Both the position numbers and the translations under genes were made by a program. Below, piece by piece: positions 17,244 through 26,071 of a DNA stretch of 64,000 nt. The notes under the pieces are model-generated. The model was not told the origin of the DNA, ran no database searches, and saw only the letters and a list, made by a program, of their open reading frames with translations. Each line of letters opens with the position of its first letter. The first letter of the stretch is position 1. This stretch comes from UBA2093 sp044340485 (lineage in GTDB: Bacteria > Actinomycetota > Acidimicrobiia > Acidimicrobiales > Ilumatobacteraceae), in assembly GCA_044340485.1 (NCBI GenBank), contig JBIITN010000008.1:1-64000 (forward strand), read 5' to 3'.

Positions 17244-18176
17244 TTAGGGGTGAAGGTGCACCTTGATGGCTCCTGCCTCACGATTATTGGCGACTGCAAA
17301 TGCTTCTTTCGCATCGGAGAGACGGAATGTGTGGGTGACAACTGCTTCTGCGATGTGTGATGACCGTGCGATGAGGTTTGCTGCGGCTACAAAGTCGTTG
17401 TGATCGTGTGAGTGGTTATAAAACATGGCCGGAATGATGCTGATTTCTTTCAGCATCAGGGTGTTGTTTAGCGCAACGGGATCCCAAAACATGCCGTATT
17501 CCACGATGGTGCCGCCGGGTCGGGCGGCCTGGACGGCCATGTCGAATGCGCTTTGCGTGGCGGCGGCATCAAACACAAAGTCATAGTCGTGACCACGTTG
17601 ATTACGTGCGCCAATTATTTCGGCGGCTCGTTGCTGGTGAGGGTGTCGCGCCACGATGTCGACTTCAACGCCGTGGTCGATGAGAGCAGCAGCGGCCAGT
17701 AGACCAATGGATCCACCACCGATCACTAACGCATTGTGGCCTTTTTGTATCTGTGAGCGTGTCACTCCGTGAACGGCTACTGCGAGCGGTTCAACGAGAC
17801 CAACATGTGTGGGGTCGGTGCCCGCTGGCATGTGGGTGATTCGCGCTGGATCCACCATCGCATAATCGGCAAGACCACCATTAATAGTGCCGCCATACAG
17901 TTGGGACACTGCTTCGGCACATCTATTGGGCGCACCAGTGATACACCAACGACAATGTCCGCATTCACCAGTGGGGCGCACCGCCACAAGTTGTCCGTCA
18001 TCTGTGTAACCGCCAAATTCATGGCCAATGATGACGCCGCTTTTCCCTAGTGCCACCGTGTGTAGGTCGCTGCCGCAAATACCAGAGTTCGTGACTGTGA
18101 TGAGAACACCATCACCAGCAGGCATTGGAGTATCAACAACGAAGACGCCACCGTCTTTGCTCATTACTGCACGCAT
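17244..18176 (-). CDS. Zinc-containing alcohol dehydrogenase (MDR family)
   Basis: A 310-residue medium-chain dehydrogenase. The catalytic zinc site is marked by GICGSDLH (Cys) and GHEFGG (His-Glu). The structural zinc lobe is intact: CGHCRWCITGAPNRC gives the four cysteines. The cofactor-binding fold begins at ALVIGGGSIGLLAAAAL. It is somewhat shorter than the usual 340-360 residues, with a compact middle. The family oxidises alcohols or polyols with NAD(P)+; the substrate is not readable. A conserved Glu in LVEPLAVAVHG supports the threonine/sorbitol dehydrogenase-like branch. It sits between SGNH hydrolase and exporter genes. Confidence 0.87.
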   Translation of the reverse strand: MRAVMSKDGGVFVVDTPMPAGDGVLITVTNSGICGSDLHTVALGKSGVIIGHEFGGYTDDGQLVAVRPTGECGHCRWCITGAPNRCAEAVSQLYGGTINGGLADYAMVDPARITHMPAGTDPTHVGLVEPLAVAVHGVTRSQIQKGHNALVIGGGSIGLLAAAALIDHGVEVDIVARHPHQQRAAEIIGARNQRGHDYDFVFDAAATQSAFDMAVQAARPGGTIVEYGMFWDPVALNNTLMLKEISIIPAMFYNHSHDHNDFVAAANLIARSSHIAEAVVTHTFRLSDAKEAFAVANNREAGAIKVHLHP

Positions 18177-18203
18177 GACGTGACCTTAACTGGTGCGTGA
18201 TCC

Positions 18204-18962
18204 CTATGGAGATGTGGGTGGATCTTCCACAAGTGTTGTTGTTGTCGCGGGAACAGTTGTTGGCGTTGTTGTTGAAGTTGTAGTAGTGGTGGAGTCGATA
18301 ACGGTACGGCCGAATCGCTGTGTCTCTTTCACAATGAAATCAGAGCGCATGCGGTAGCCACGTGGGGAAAGATGTACGCCATCAAATTGGTACCACGGTG
18401 ATGTGCGTTGGAAATGTAAAAACCAACTGGCGTGGTGTGTATTTGTAGAAGTAGCGCTCACGCTGGCAAGAGTGCGTTGGAAACGACGAGCGCGCATGTT
18501 CCAGTCGGGATGGGTGGCGCTGTATTGCGCATCGATCCACAGTGTGGGGATGTGTCCGAATTCTTTGTTGTATTCATTGATAAGCCAGCGTGCATATGAC
18601 GGTTGGCGTCGGGACAATAAGTCATTTGTGCCGAGTGCAAAAACAACAGCTGTGATGTTCGGGTTTTTTTCAAGACGCGACCGCACTGCCGCGATGCCCT
18701 CTGGCCCACGGCGACCCCACTTTGTATCGATGACTATTCGCTGCCACAGGCCGGTTTTTTGTAGACCTTGTTGAAGTTTTCCAAATGCCACAGCACCGTC
18801 GGTCAAACTGTCGCCAACAACTAAGAGTGTGTGTTGACCGTTTCCTTTCGGCCCACCGTACGGATCAATTGATGTACGTGTCGTGGCTTGTGCGATGACC
18901 GGGACACACAGTGCGACCACAACGAGCGCAACAGCAAAGCTGCGACGACTGCGAGTGGACAT
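18204..18962 (-). CDS. Secreted SGNH/GDSL hydrolase with Thr-rich tail
   Basis: A 252-residue protein with a signal peptide (AVALVVVALCVPVIA). Catalytic blocks are present: LLVVGDSLTDGAV holds the Ser, FALGTNDLL holds the block III Asn, and FDGVHLSPRGY holds the Asp-x-x-His. It is therefore likely an extracytoplasmic esterase or O-acetyl hydrolase acting on lipid or cell-wall glycan. The last 30 residues are almost all Thr with a few Ser and Pro, a flexible linker type that may be glycosylated. It is 14 bases downstream of the GGDEF-EAL gene, same strand. Confidence 0.83.
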   Translation of the reverse strand: MSTRSRRSFAVALVVVALCVPVIAQATTRTSIDPYGGPKGNGQHTLLVVGDSLTDGAVAFGKLQQGLQKTGLWQRIVIDTKWGRRGPEGIAAVRSRLEKNPNITAVVFALGTNDLLSRRQPSYARWLINEYNKEFGHIPTLWIDAQYSATHPDWNMRARRFQRTLASVSATSTNTHHASWFLHFQRTSPWYQFDGVHLSPRGYRMRSDFIVKETQRFGRTVIDSTTTTTSTTTPTTVPATTTTLVEDPPTSP

Positions 18963-18976
18963 TCATCAATTGTGGC

Positions 18977-21247
18977 TCATCGTTCGCGTGCGAGCCAGTC
19001 ATCAATGTTTTCCAGTGTTGAAACAGTGGACGGAACTGCATCAACACCAACGGGATGACTGATGAGATAGCCCTGTGCCTTATGACACTGCAACTCTGAT
19101 AGAGCGCGCAATTGAGAAGTGTTTTCGACGCCTTCTGCAACAATGTCGAGCCCAAGTGATGTCGCCATCGCGATGATGGTGCGCACGATGGAACGCGCGC
19201 CTGCGTCGGTGGCGATTCCTTGCACAAACGCACGGTCAATTTTGATGCGTTGAATAGGGAAGCGCTGCAGGGTGGAGAGTGAGGAGTATCCCGTACCAAA
19301 GTCATCGATGGCGATGCGAACGCCCAACGCGTTGAGACGACGCAGGGAGCTCAGTGCTTGCTCCGGTTCAGAAATCATCACACCTTCGGTGACTTCGAGC
19401 CACACTTGATCTGCGGGAACACCAGAACGTGACAACGCTTCCGACACGACCGACACAAAATTTGGATCATGTAATTGTCGAGGCGACACGTTGACACTCA
19501 TGGTGGTGTGTTCGTGACACACTCCTGCATCTATCCAGTGGCGAAGTTGAGTGAGTGCATCTAGTAGCGCCCACGAACCAAGTGGCACGATGGTGCCGGT
19601 TTCTTCTGCAATCGGAATGAATTCAGCCGGTGAGACACTTGCTCCATCTGTGCGATCCCACCGCATGAGTGCTTCAAAACCGATCACTATTCCAAGGTCA
19701 ACGTCAACGATTGGCTGATGCACTAGTCGCAGTTCACGGCGTTCCAGAGCGCGATACAACGCAGTCTCAATGGACAAACGTTGGGTGACTTGTTCCAGCA
19801 TCGAGTCATCAAACAATGCAATGCAATTTCGTCCGGCGTCTTTGGCGCGATACATCGCTGTGTCTGCGTGTCTCAACAAATCTTCGGCTGACAGGTTCAC
19901 AGAGGTAGGCGCAAATGCCACGCCCACGCTTGCCGACACGAACATGTCGCCTTGGTGTAGCCCAAGTGGTTCGCGAAATGCATCCAAAACTTTTTCGGCC
20001 AACATCACCGATTGCGTTGCTGATTGTGTGTCGGGGTCAAGAACAACAAATTCATCTCCAGAAATACGCCCAACAATGGCGTGTTCAGGAACGGCGTTCG
20101 AGAGTCGCGACGCAACAGAGGTGAGCACGTCGTCGCCAGCAGAATGACCAAGACTGTCATTGATGTTTTTAAAGCGATCAACGTCGATGAAAAGAACCGT
20201 TGGTTGTTTTTGCGTGCGCCAGGAATTTTGAAGCGCGACGGTGATGTGCTCGAGCATCATTGATCGATTAGGTAATCCCGTGAGTGCGTCTATTTGTGCA
20301 TTACGTAATAACGTGGTTTGAGTTTTTAGATTGGCGCGCACGGATTGAATAATGCGAGCCGTTGCTGCGATAGCGAGTACCGCTACCGACACGGTGCGCA
20401 CAACACGATCGGTGGTGTCTTCGGCATCGGTGGCGGCGAGAACAATGATTGGAACGATCAACGCAAGTGTGGTGGTGACAAGACGAGTCAGTAGTGGTGG
20501 TGCTGCACGGCGTTTCCCTGGCTTTGTGATGTCGCGGATGGTGGGGTGCAAAAAGCCAGCCGAGGCCAGAAGCAACGCTGCGATGTAGGGCGCATTAGCA
20601 ACGCCGTCAGAGATGGTGACATCGCCACGTTGTATGACTGCGTACACAATGTCACCAGTAAAAGACATTGCAATGGCAAGTCCGACAAATGCCACTGCGG
20701 GTGTTAACGCCATGTCGGAAAACAACAAGGTGGCAAGTAAGAAAAGGACAATAATGCTTGCGCCAAGGGTCGTACCGCGTAGTGCTGTGACAAGTGTGGT
20801 TTCATCGCTCGTGGCAAGTGATGGATGCAGCAGCAACACCCACACAACAAGCCACGCGCCAAGACCCACGATGACGCCGTCGCCTAATACGCCCGCTGTG
20901 TCTGTGCCGAGTCGTCGTCGCACCACGGTGGTGAGTCCCACAATGAGCAGGAATTGCACAATCAAGAAGAACAGCTCAGGAACGGCCCGGGCGGGGTCAT
21001 TGCTATCGAGTTGATTGTCGAGAACTTGTCCGATAAATGATGTTGCGGCAACCGCTAATGCAAATAGCCAGACTGCGCGGTCGGGTCGGTGGACGCGTGC
21101 CGAGATGAACAAAATGACAACGAAACAAATGGTGGCGCTTAAAAACCACGTGGGCGATGAGTCGTCGCCAATTGCAATATGCAATGCCGAGAGCACAGCA
21201 GCAGCAACTACGAAAATCCATGCTGTCGTCGCAAATGCTCTACGCAC
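18977..21247 (-). CDS. Membrane-bound GGDEF-EAL cyclic-di-GMP protein
   Basis: A 756-residue protein starting at GTG 21247. Residues 1 to about 310 hold roughly ten membrane helices. The GGDEF domain begins at DALTGLPNRSMM; its active-site loop reads SGDEF (VGRISGDEFVVL), a one-residue change from GGDEF that can still be active in some relatives. The EAL domain keeps GFEALMRWD, NVSPRQL, EVTEGVM, DDFGTGYSSL and KIDRAFVQG, so phosphodiesterase activity is likely. It probably senses through the membrane part and turns over c-di-GMP; the net direction cannot be told. It is divergent to the acetyltransferase-like gene. Confidence 0.9.
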   Translation of the reverse strand: MRRAFATTAWIFVVAAAVLSALHIAIGDDSSPTWFLSATICFVVILFISARVHRPDRAVWLFALAVAATSFIGQVLDNQLDSNDPARAVPELFFLIVQFLLIVGLTTVVRRRLGTDTAGVLGDGVIVGLGAWLVVWVLLLHPSLATSDETTLVTALRGTTLGASIIVLFLLATLLFSDMALTPAVAFVGLAIAMSFTGDIVYAVIQRGDVTISDGVANAPYIAALLLASAGFLHPTIRDITKPGKRRAAPPLLTRLVTTTLALIVPIIVLAATDAEDTTDRVVRTVSVAVLAIAATARIIQSVRANLKTQTTLLRNAQIDALTGLPNRSMMLEHITVALQNSWRTQKQPTVLFIDVDRFKNINDSLGHSAGDDVLTSVASRLSNAVPEHAIVGRISGDEFVVLDPDTQSATQSVMLAEKVLDAFREPLGLHQGDMFVSASVGVAFAPTSVNLSAEDLLRHADTAMYRAKDAGRNCIALFDDSMLEQVTQRLSIETALYRALERRELRLVHQPIVDVDLGIVIGFEALMRWDRTDGASVSPAEFIPIAEETGTIVPLGSWALLDALTQLRHWIDAGVCHEHTTMSVNVSPRQLHDPNFVSVVSEALSRSGVPADQVWLEVTEGVMISEPEQALSSLRRLNALGVRIAIDDFGTGYSSLSTLQRFPIQRIKIDRAFVQGIATDAGARSIVRTIIAMATSLGLDIVAEGVENTSQLRALSELQCHKAQGYLISHPVGVDAVPSTVSTLENIDDWLARER

Positions 21248-21406
21248 TCAAATGAGTCCTGTTCTTGCGCACCGAGCGCATCAATTGGAACGCAAATGAC
21301 GGTACTACATGATGGAAAAACCGAGGCGGATACGGGTATTCTGAACACAGGCGGAGTGCCTCGGACGTCACATGTGTTGTGACTCTCTCGAGTTTGGAGC
21401 ACTTCT

Positions 21407-22009
21407 ATGTATGTCACCCGCCATAGCGAAATAACTGATCAACGCCTTCACGATGATTTGTGGACGCTCTATCGTCGCGCCTATGCGCCTGTAGCACGGT
21501 TATCTCCAACCCACGAGATGCTTGATCGTGAAGAATTCTCGCACCAGTTACGTAGCTCAAATAACCGTGTGTGGGTGGTGTGGGATGAATCTCGACCGGT
21601 GGGAATGGCACTCATCACTACGGATGTGAGAGCCACTCGATGGCTCAACGAAGATTTTTTCGCCGATACTTATCCCGATCGTTTTCACGCGGGGCGAGTG
21701 CACTATGTGGTGTGGGTGACGATTGATCCATCGCATGCGGCACGCGGGGCACTAATGGTCCTTGCACGCCAAGCCTTGGCGGTCGAATCGCGAGATGGTG
21801 CGCTTCTTGTTTTCGACATCCCAGAGCTACATCAGCCACACGATGAGGGAGGCGGTGCGGCACTGATGTTGCGCATGGCACAAATGGTGGGTGAGGCACA
21901 ACTAGTCACTCTCACCACCCAGCGTTACTACGCCGTGGATTTCGCCCCCGTTTCACAACCTGAAGAAACATACGATCAAGAGATATCAGGTACGTCAAAG
22001 CGTATGTAG
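21407..22009 (+). CDS. Uncharacterised GNAT-like protein
   Basis: A 200-residue protein whose centre (RVWVVWDESRPVGMALITT, then VHYVVWVTIDPSHAARGAL) has the beta-strand layout of a GNAT acyltransferase, but the usual acyl-CoA loop (R/Q-x-x-G-x-G/A) is not clear. Function is unknown. It is 12 bases upstream of phoH on the same strand, so it opens the phoH-ybeY-corC operon. The 160-base region before it, shared with the GGDEF-EAL gene, has a short inverted repeat (GTCACA at 21367, TGTGAC at 21378). It may be an expression leader. Confidence 0.6.
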   Translation: MYVTRHSEITDQRLHDDLWTLYRRAYAPVARLSPTHEMLDREEFSHQLRSSNNRVWVVWDESRPVGMALITTDVRATRWLNEDFFADTYPDRFHAGRVHYVVWVTIDPSHAARGALMVLARQALAVESRDGALLVFDIPELHQPHDEGGGAALMLRMAQMVGEAQLVTLTTQRYYAVDFAPVSQPEETYDQEISGTSKRM

Positions 22010-22021
22010 CCTGAGAGGAAC

Positions 22022-23026
22022 ATGGCATCGTCAGTTCCCACCGTCACCATTGTCGTGCCAGGTATCCATTTAATGGCCGAGTTACTCGGTGCAAGAGACG
22101 AGCATGTGCGACGAATCGAAGATGCATTTCCCGATGTGTCGGTTGTTGTGCGGGGAAATGAGATCGTGTGTACCGGGCCTCGGGCGCATCAAGCCGCGAA
22201 GTTGTTCGAAGAGCTCGTGATTTTGTTGCAACGTAGCGAACGTATCGACCAATCGGTACTTGACCGAGCCATTGTGATGGTGAGGGCAGAGCAGCGCCCC
22301 AGTGACGTTTTGACCGACGACATCTTGAAGGGCGCACGTGGTCGCATGGTGCGACCAAAGACGGCAGGACAAAAACGGTATGTCGATGCAATGCGCGAAA
22401 ACATCGTCACCTTTGCAGTCGGTCCTGCGGGAACTGGAAAGAGTTGGTTAGCGGTGGCAATGGCGGTGCAGGCTCTTCATCAGCGTCAAGTGCAGCGAAT
22501 TATTTTGACAAGACCAGCGGTGGAAGCAGGCGAGCGCCTCGGATTTTTGCCGGGTGATCTCATGGCAAAAATCGACCCATACCTTCGTCCGCTGTATGAC
22601 GCGTTGTACGACATGATGGACCCAGAAGCTGCCACAAAATTAATTGAACGCCAGACAATTGAGGTGGCGCCGCTTGCGTTTATGCGTGGGCGTACGTTGA
22701 ACAACTCGTTCATCATCTTGGACGAGGCGCAAAACACATCACCAGAGCAGATGAAGATGTTTCTCACGCGTATTGGTTTTGGTTCCAAAATTGTGGTCAC
22801 CGGCGACATGACACAGGTTGATGTGATGGATGGTCGAAGCGGTTTGGTGGGACTCGAGCGCAAGCTTCAAGGCGTGGAAGGCCTGAACTTCGTGCATCTC
22901 GATGGATCGGATGTTGTGCGACATCGCATCGTTGCCGACATTGTTGCGGCATATGAAAAAGATTCTTCAAACGACTCACCACGTCGTGCATCACGATCGT
23001 CATCTCGCGGTGGTAACCCATCATGA
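22022..23026 (+). CDS. phoH: PhoH-family ATPase/RNA-associated protein
   Basis: A 334-residue protein: an N-terminal KH-like part (VVVRGNEIVCTGPRAHQ), then the PhoH ATPase. Walker A is GPAGTGKSWLAVAMA, with ILTRPAVEAGERLGFLPGD, and Walker B is SFIILDEAQNT; the sensor is KIVVTGDMTQVD. The family is linked to RNA metabolism and is often coupled to ybeY, as here. The C-terminus is a short Ser/Arg-rich tail (RRASRSSSRGG). The end overlaps the ybeY start by four bases, so they are translationally coupled. The activity is predicted helicase or nuclease-associated. Confidence 0.93.
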   Translation: MASSVPTVTIVVPGIHLMAELLGARDEHVRRIEDAFPDVSVVVRGNEIVCTGPRAHQAAKLFEELVILLQRSERIDQSVLDRAIVMVRAEQRPSDVLTDDILKGARGRMVRPKTAGQKRYVDAMRENIVTFAVGPAGTGKSWLAVAMAVQALHQRQVQRIILTRPAVEAGERLGFLPGDLMAKIDPYLRPLYDALYDMMDPEAATKLIERQTIEVAPLAFMRGRTLNNSFIILDEAQNTSPEQMKMFLTRIGFGSKIVVTGDMTQVDVMDGRSGLVGLERKLQGVEGLNFVHLDGSDVVRHRIVADIVAAYEKDSSNDSPRRASRSSSRGGNPS

Positions 23027-23616
23027 GTGATGGTCGACCGCGAATTGACGCGCCAAAAAAATCCGGTGGCGATGGTGCACCCGATGTGTTCTGTATCAAT
23101 GAACAAAACGACATCAAGATCGACCTACCGCGATGGAGAGAGTTGGCACTTGCAACGTTGCAAGAAGAAAATGTTCGTGGTGCAGCGGAGATCAGCGTCT
23201 TTTTTATAGACGCAGAGACCATTGCCGAACTCAATAGCGAACACATGGGGAAAACAGGACCGACAGACGTGCTTGCGTTTCCTCTTGATGGTGTTGAAGT
23301 AATGGAATCTCAAGGCCCCGGAGCGATGAGCAAAGGTCCTGCACGGCCCCACTTTGACCCCGATGATATTCCCACAATGTTGGGAGATGTTGTATTGTGT
23401 CCGTACGTGGCAGCGCAACAAGCGCCCAGTCACGCCGGAACACTTGATGATGAGATCGCCCTACTTTTGGTCCACGGAATTCTTCACGTGCTTGGCTATG
23501 ACCACGATGTGGAAGAAGCAACAACACGCATGAGACAGCGTGAGAAACATATTCTTGAGCGTCATCACTGGAATGGGCCTGCGCCAGCGCAATTTCGTCA
23601 GGAACATAGCGAATGA
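23023..23616 (+). CDS. ybeY: Endoribonuclease YbeY (16S rRNA maturation)
   Basis: A 197-residue UPF0054 family protein. The zinc-binding motif is LLVHGILHVLGYDHD, giving H-x3-H-x5-H, and the earlier TDVLAFPLD block is the usual conserved strand. YbeY is a metal-dependent endoribonuclease acting in 3' maturation of 16S rRNA and ribosome quality control. It is longer than E. coli YbeY, with an extra 20-25 N-terminal residues and an inserted loop (about 90-105, ESQGPGAMSKGP). The ATG sits inside the phoH stop (ATGA), and its own stop overlaps the next gene the same way. Confidence 0.93.
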   Translation: MSDGRPRIDAPKKSGGDGAPDVFCINEQNDIKIDLPRWRELALATLQEENVRGAAEISVFFIDAETIAELNSEHMGKTGPTDVLAFPLDGVEVMESQGPGAMSKGPARPHFDPDDIPTMLGDVVLCPYVAAQQAPSHAGTLDDEIALLLVHGILHVLGYDHDVEEATTRMRQREKHILERHHWNGPAPAQFRQEHSE

Positions 23617-24902
23617 TTGCTCGCGCTGAGGCCGCCGATTGGTGGATGCTGTTTGGCATTTTTCTTCTTCTTGTGTTGCTTGTTTTCTTTGCTGTTGCAG
23701 AGATGGGCCTGTCGCGCATGACCAAACCAAAAGCACAAGCGCTTGCTGATAGTGGGAAACGCTCAGGTCCGGCACTCGTACGACTTGTGAATCACCCAGA
23801 ACAGTGGGTGAATCCTCTTTTGTTGTCGGTCAATGTGTGTCAAACAGTGCAGGCAACCCTCACTGGTATTGCCTTTGGACGCATGTTTGGCGCCGCTGGT
23901 GTCATTGTTGGTGTCACGTTAAACGTCGTGGTGTTTTTCATTTTTGCTGAAGCAGTACCTAAGACCTATGCAGTGTTGTATTCCGACCGCGCTGCTTTAG
24001 TCACCGCTCGTCCCGTGTCTGCACTGGTGCGTTTCTGGCCGTTGCGGATGATCTCGCAAGCGTTTATTGGTCTCACAAACATCATCGTGCGAGGCAAGGG
24101 CCTCCAAGATGGTCCATTTATTCGCGAGCGTGAATTTCTTGGCATGGTGGAAGCTGCAGCTGAAGAGGAAGTGATCGAACATGAAGAGCGAGAACTCATC
24201 GAATCAGTGATCGAATTTGGTGACACGGTTGCTCGCGAAATCATGGTGCCACGTCCCGATATCGTGTCGGTGCCATCGACGTTTTCGATCGACCACGCAC
24301 TTGACGTCTCATTCGAGTCAGGCATGAGTCGTTTGCCGGTATTTCGCGAAAACCCCGAGGGCAATGACGACGTCGTCGGAATTGTGTACATGAAAGATTT
24401 GATGCGCGCGATTCGTGATGGTCGCGCTAACGACACTGTGTTGCAGGTATTACGTGATGCAGTTGTGATTCCCGAGAACAAGCCGGTGTCGAAGTTGATG
24501 CGTGAAATGCAAGGTACGCACTATCACATGGCAATCATCGCTGATGAATACGGTTCCGTTGTCGGTTTGATCACCCTCGAGGACTGCCTGGAAGAACTTG
24601 TTGGTGAGATTGTTGATGAACATGACGAAAAAGAGATTGAGGTCCGTCAGTTAATGAATGGCGAGATGCTTGTCGATGGCGGAATGGGAATTGACGATTT
24701 CAACGAATATTTTGCGTTGTCTGTTCCAGACAAAGAATGGGACACGGTTGCTGGGTATGTGTTTGGCACCCTCGAACATGTTCCTGTGCGCGGAGAACAC
24801 ATCGACGTTGATGGTTGGCGCCTCACGGTGGAGCAACTAGAGGGCAGGCGCATTCGATCTGTGCGTATGTCGCCAAGCACGAAGTCGCCACTGTCAGACT
24901 GA
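23613..24902 (+). CDS. CorC/HlyC-type CNNM-CBS membrane protein
   Basis: A 429-residue protein with a DUF21 (CNNM) membrane domain (four helices, residues about 10-150), two CBS domains (beginning near VPRPDIVSVPSTFSIDHAL and ending in DEYGSVVGLITLEDCLEELVG, written in pieces) and a C-terminal CorC_HlyC FAD-like domain (GMGIDDFNEYF). Such proteins handle Mg2+/Co2+ efflux or homeostasis, controlled by nucleotide bound to the CBS pair. EIMVPRPDI is the CBS linker. It is the third gene of the phoH operon. Its stop overlaps the stop of menE, read from the other strand. Confidence 0.9.
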   Translation: MIARAEAADWWMLFGIFLLLVLLVFFAVAEMGLSRMTKPKAQALADSGKRSGPALVRLVNHPEQWVNPLLLSVNVCQTVQATLTGIAFGRMFGAAGVIVGVTLNVVVFFIFAEAVPKTYAVLYSDRAALVTARPVSALVRFWPLRMISQAFIGLTNIIVRGKGLQDGPFIREREFLGMVEAAAEEEVIEHEERELIESVIEFGDTVAREIMVPRPDIVSVPSTFSIDHALDVSFESGMSRLPVFRENPEGNDDVVGIVYMKDLMRAIRDGRANDTVLQVLRDAVVIPENKPVSKLMREMQGTHYHMAIIADEYGSVVGLITLEDCLEELVGEIVDEHDEKEIEVRQLMNGEMLVDGGMGIDDFNEYFALSVPDKEWDTVAGYVFGTLEHVPVRGEHIDVDGWRLTVEQLEGRRIRSVRMSPSTKSPLSD

Positions 24903-26000
24903 CGCGATCAGCTCAGCGCGTCGCGGTTTGCCAAGTGCAGTGCGCGGAATTGTTTCGATCCGAAGAACTTTTTTCGGTGCACAGGGTGCTGGTAGAGATC
25001 GTTTCACTACGTCTCGTAGGTCGTCAATGTGTATGTCGGCATCGCTCACGATCCACGCGATAACAACGTGTCCCCACTCGTCGTCGGGGACTCCCGCAAC
25101 ACACACGTCATGAATACGGGGGTCGGCAAGAAGAACGCGTTCTACCTGTTCGGGCCACACGTTTTCGCCACCCGTGATGATGAGGTCACCGCGTCGACCG
25201 TCAACGTGTAACAGTCCGTCGGCATCGATGCGACCGAGGTCTGCCGTTGCGAACCATCCGTCGTTGTCGATAGGGCAAGTTCCGTCGCGGTATGTGCGAA
25301 ATAACATAGGTGCGCGCACATAAATCTCTTCGTCAACAATTTTGATGTCGACATCACGTAGAGGGCGACCGTTGTAGACAATTCCGCTGCCAGTTTCTGT
25401 CATTCCATAGGTAGTCATCACGTTTGCGGCAAGAGCATCTGGCGGTTTCGAGCCGCCCAACACGATGGTACGAAACCGTGATGGATCAATTCGTGCGAGG
25501 GCTGTGGCGACAAGCGAGACCAAGGTGCAACCATCATCAGCTGCATCGTTGTAATCCTCTGGTGTGAAGCGTTCGGCAACATGAAGACGAGTGTTGGTAA
25601 CAATCGATCGCGTGATCACCGATAGCCCACCCACATGAGCAACCGGTAAACATGCAAACCAACGATCAGAGGCGGTCACGTCAAGTCTTTCGTGTACAGC
25701 GAGTGCACTTGCTGACACTGCATCGTGTGTCAACACCACTCCTTTCGGTGTACCAGTGCTTCCACTTGTGGCTACGACCAACGCATCGCCACGTTCAACT
25801 GGTCGACCCGTGTGCGGTGTGCGGTTGCCATCTGCAGTGATAATGACGGTGGGGTTAATAGATGAAATGACATCGTGTTTTGCAGCGTCTGGTAGGCGTT
25901 GATCGAGTGGAAACACCGCGTCACCCGCGTCCCATGCCGTGCGCAGATAGTCAACAAACTCAGGACCTGCAGGCATATCAAGACACACGAGTTCGTTCAC
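24894..26000 (-). CDS. menE: O-succinylbenzoate-CoA ligase (MenE-like, short)
   Basis: An adenylate-forming enzyme of about 368 residues. The P-loop is VVATSGSTGTPKGVVLTH, then TTYGMTETGSG (A5), DGWFATADLGRID (A7), GRRGDLIITGGENVWPEQVE (A8) and TALGKPRRAEL with the catalytic Lys (A10). Surrounding men genes point to 2-succinylbenzoate activation to its CoA ester. It is much shorter than typical MenE (about 450-500), with a reduced N-terminal lobe, a form common in actinobacteria. The open frame continues to 26492 but that stretch is antisense to menA. Starts at GTG 26000, GTG 26078 or ATG 25976 are possible; 26000 is a compromise. Confidence 0.82.
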   Translation of the reverse strand: MNELVCLDMPAGPEFVDYLRTAWDAGDAVFPLDQRLPDAAKHDVISSINPTVIITADGNRTPHTGRPVERGDALVVATSGSTGTPKGVVLTHDAVSASALAVHERLDVTASDRWFACLPVAHVGGLSVITRSIVTNTRLHVAERFTPEDYNDAADDGCTLVSLVATALARIDPSRFRTIVLGGSKPPDALAANVMTTYGMTETGSGIVYNGRPLRDVDIKIVDEEIYVRAPMLFRTYRDGTCPIDNDGWFATADLGRIDADGLLHVDGRRGDLIITGGENVWPEQVERVLLADPRIHDVCVAGVPDDEWGHVVIAWIVSDADIHIDDLRDVVKRSLPAPCAPKKVLRIETIPRTALGKPRRAELIASV

Positions 26001-26071
26001 ATCTACATCGTACGGATGAGCAGTTGTGATGAGCGGTGAACCTGCGACACTTGGAATCGATGAATCACGAA

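Noticed and set aside
21367..21383. CRP-like site upstream of the GNAT-like gene
   Set aside because: The arms read GTCACA-TGTGT-TGTGAC, inverse to the TGTGA-N6-TCACA order of CRP sites, and are short enough to arise by chance.
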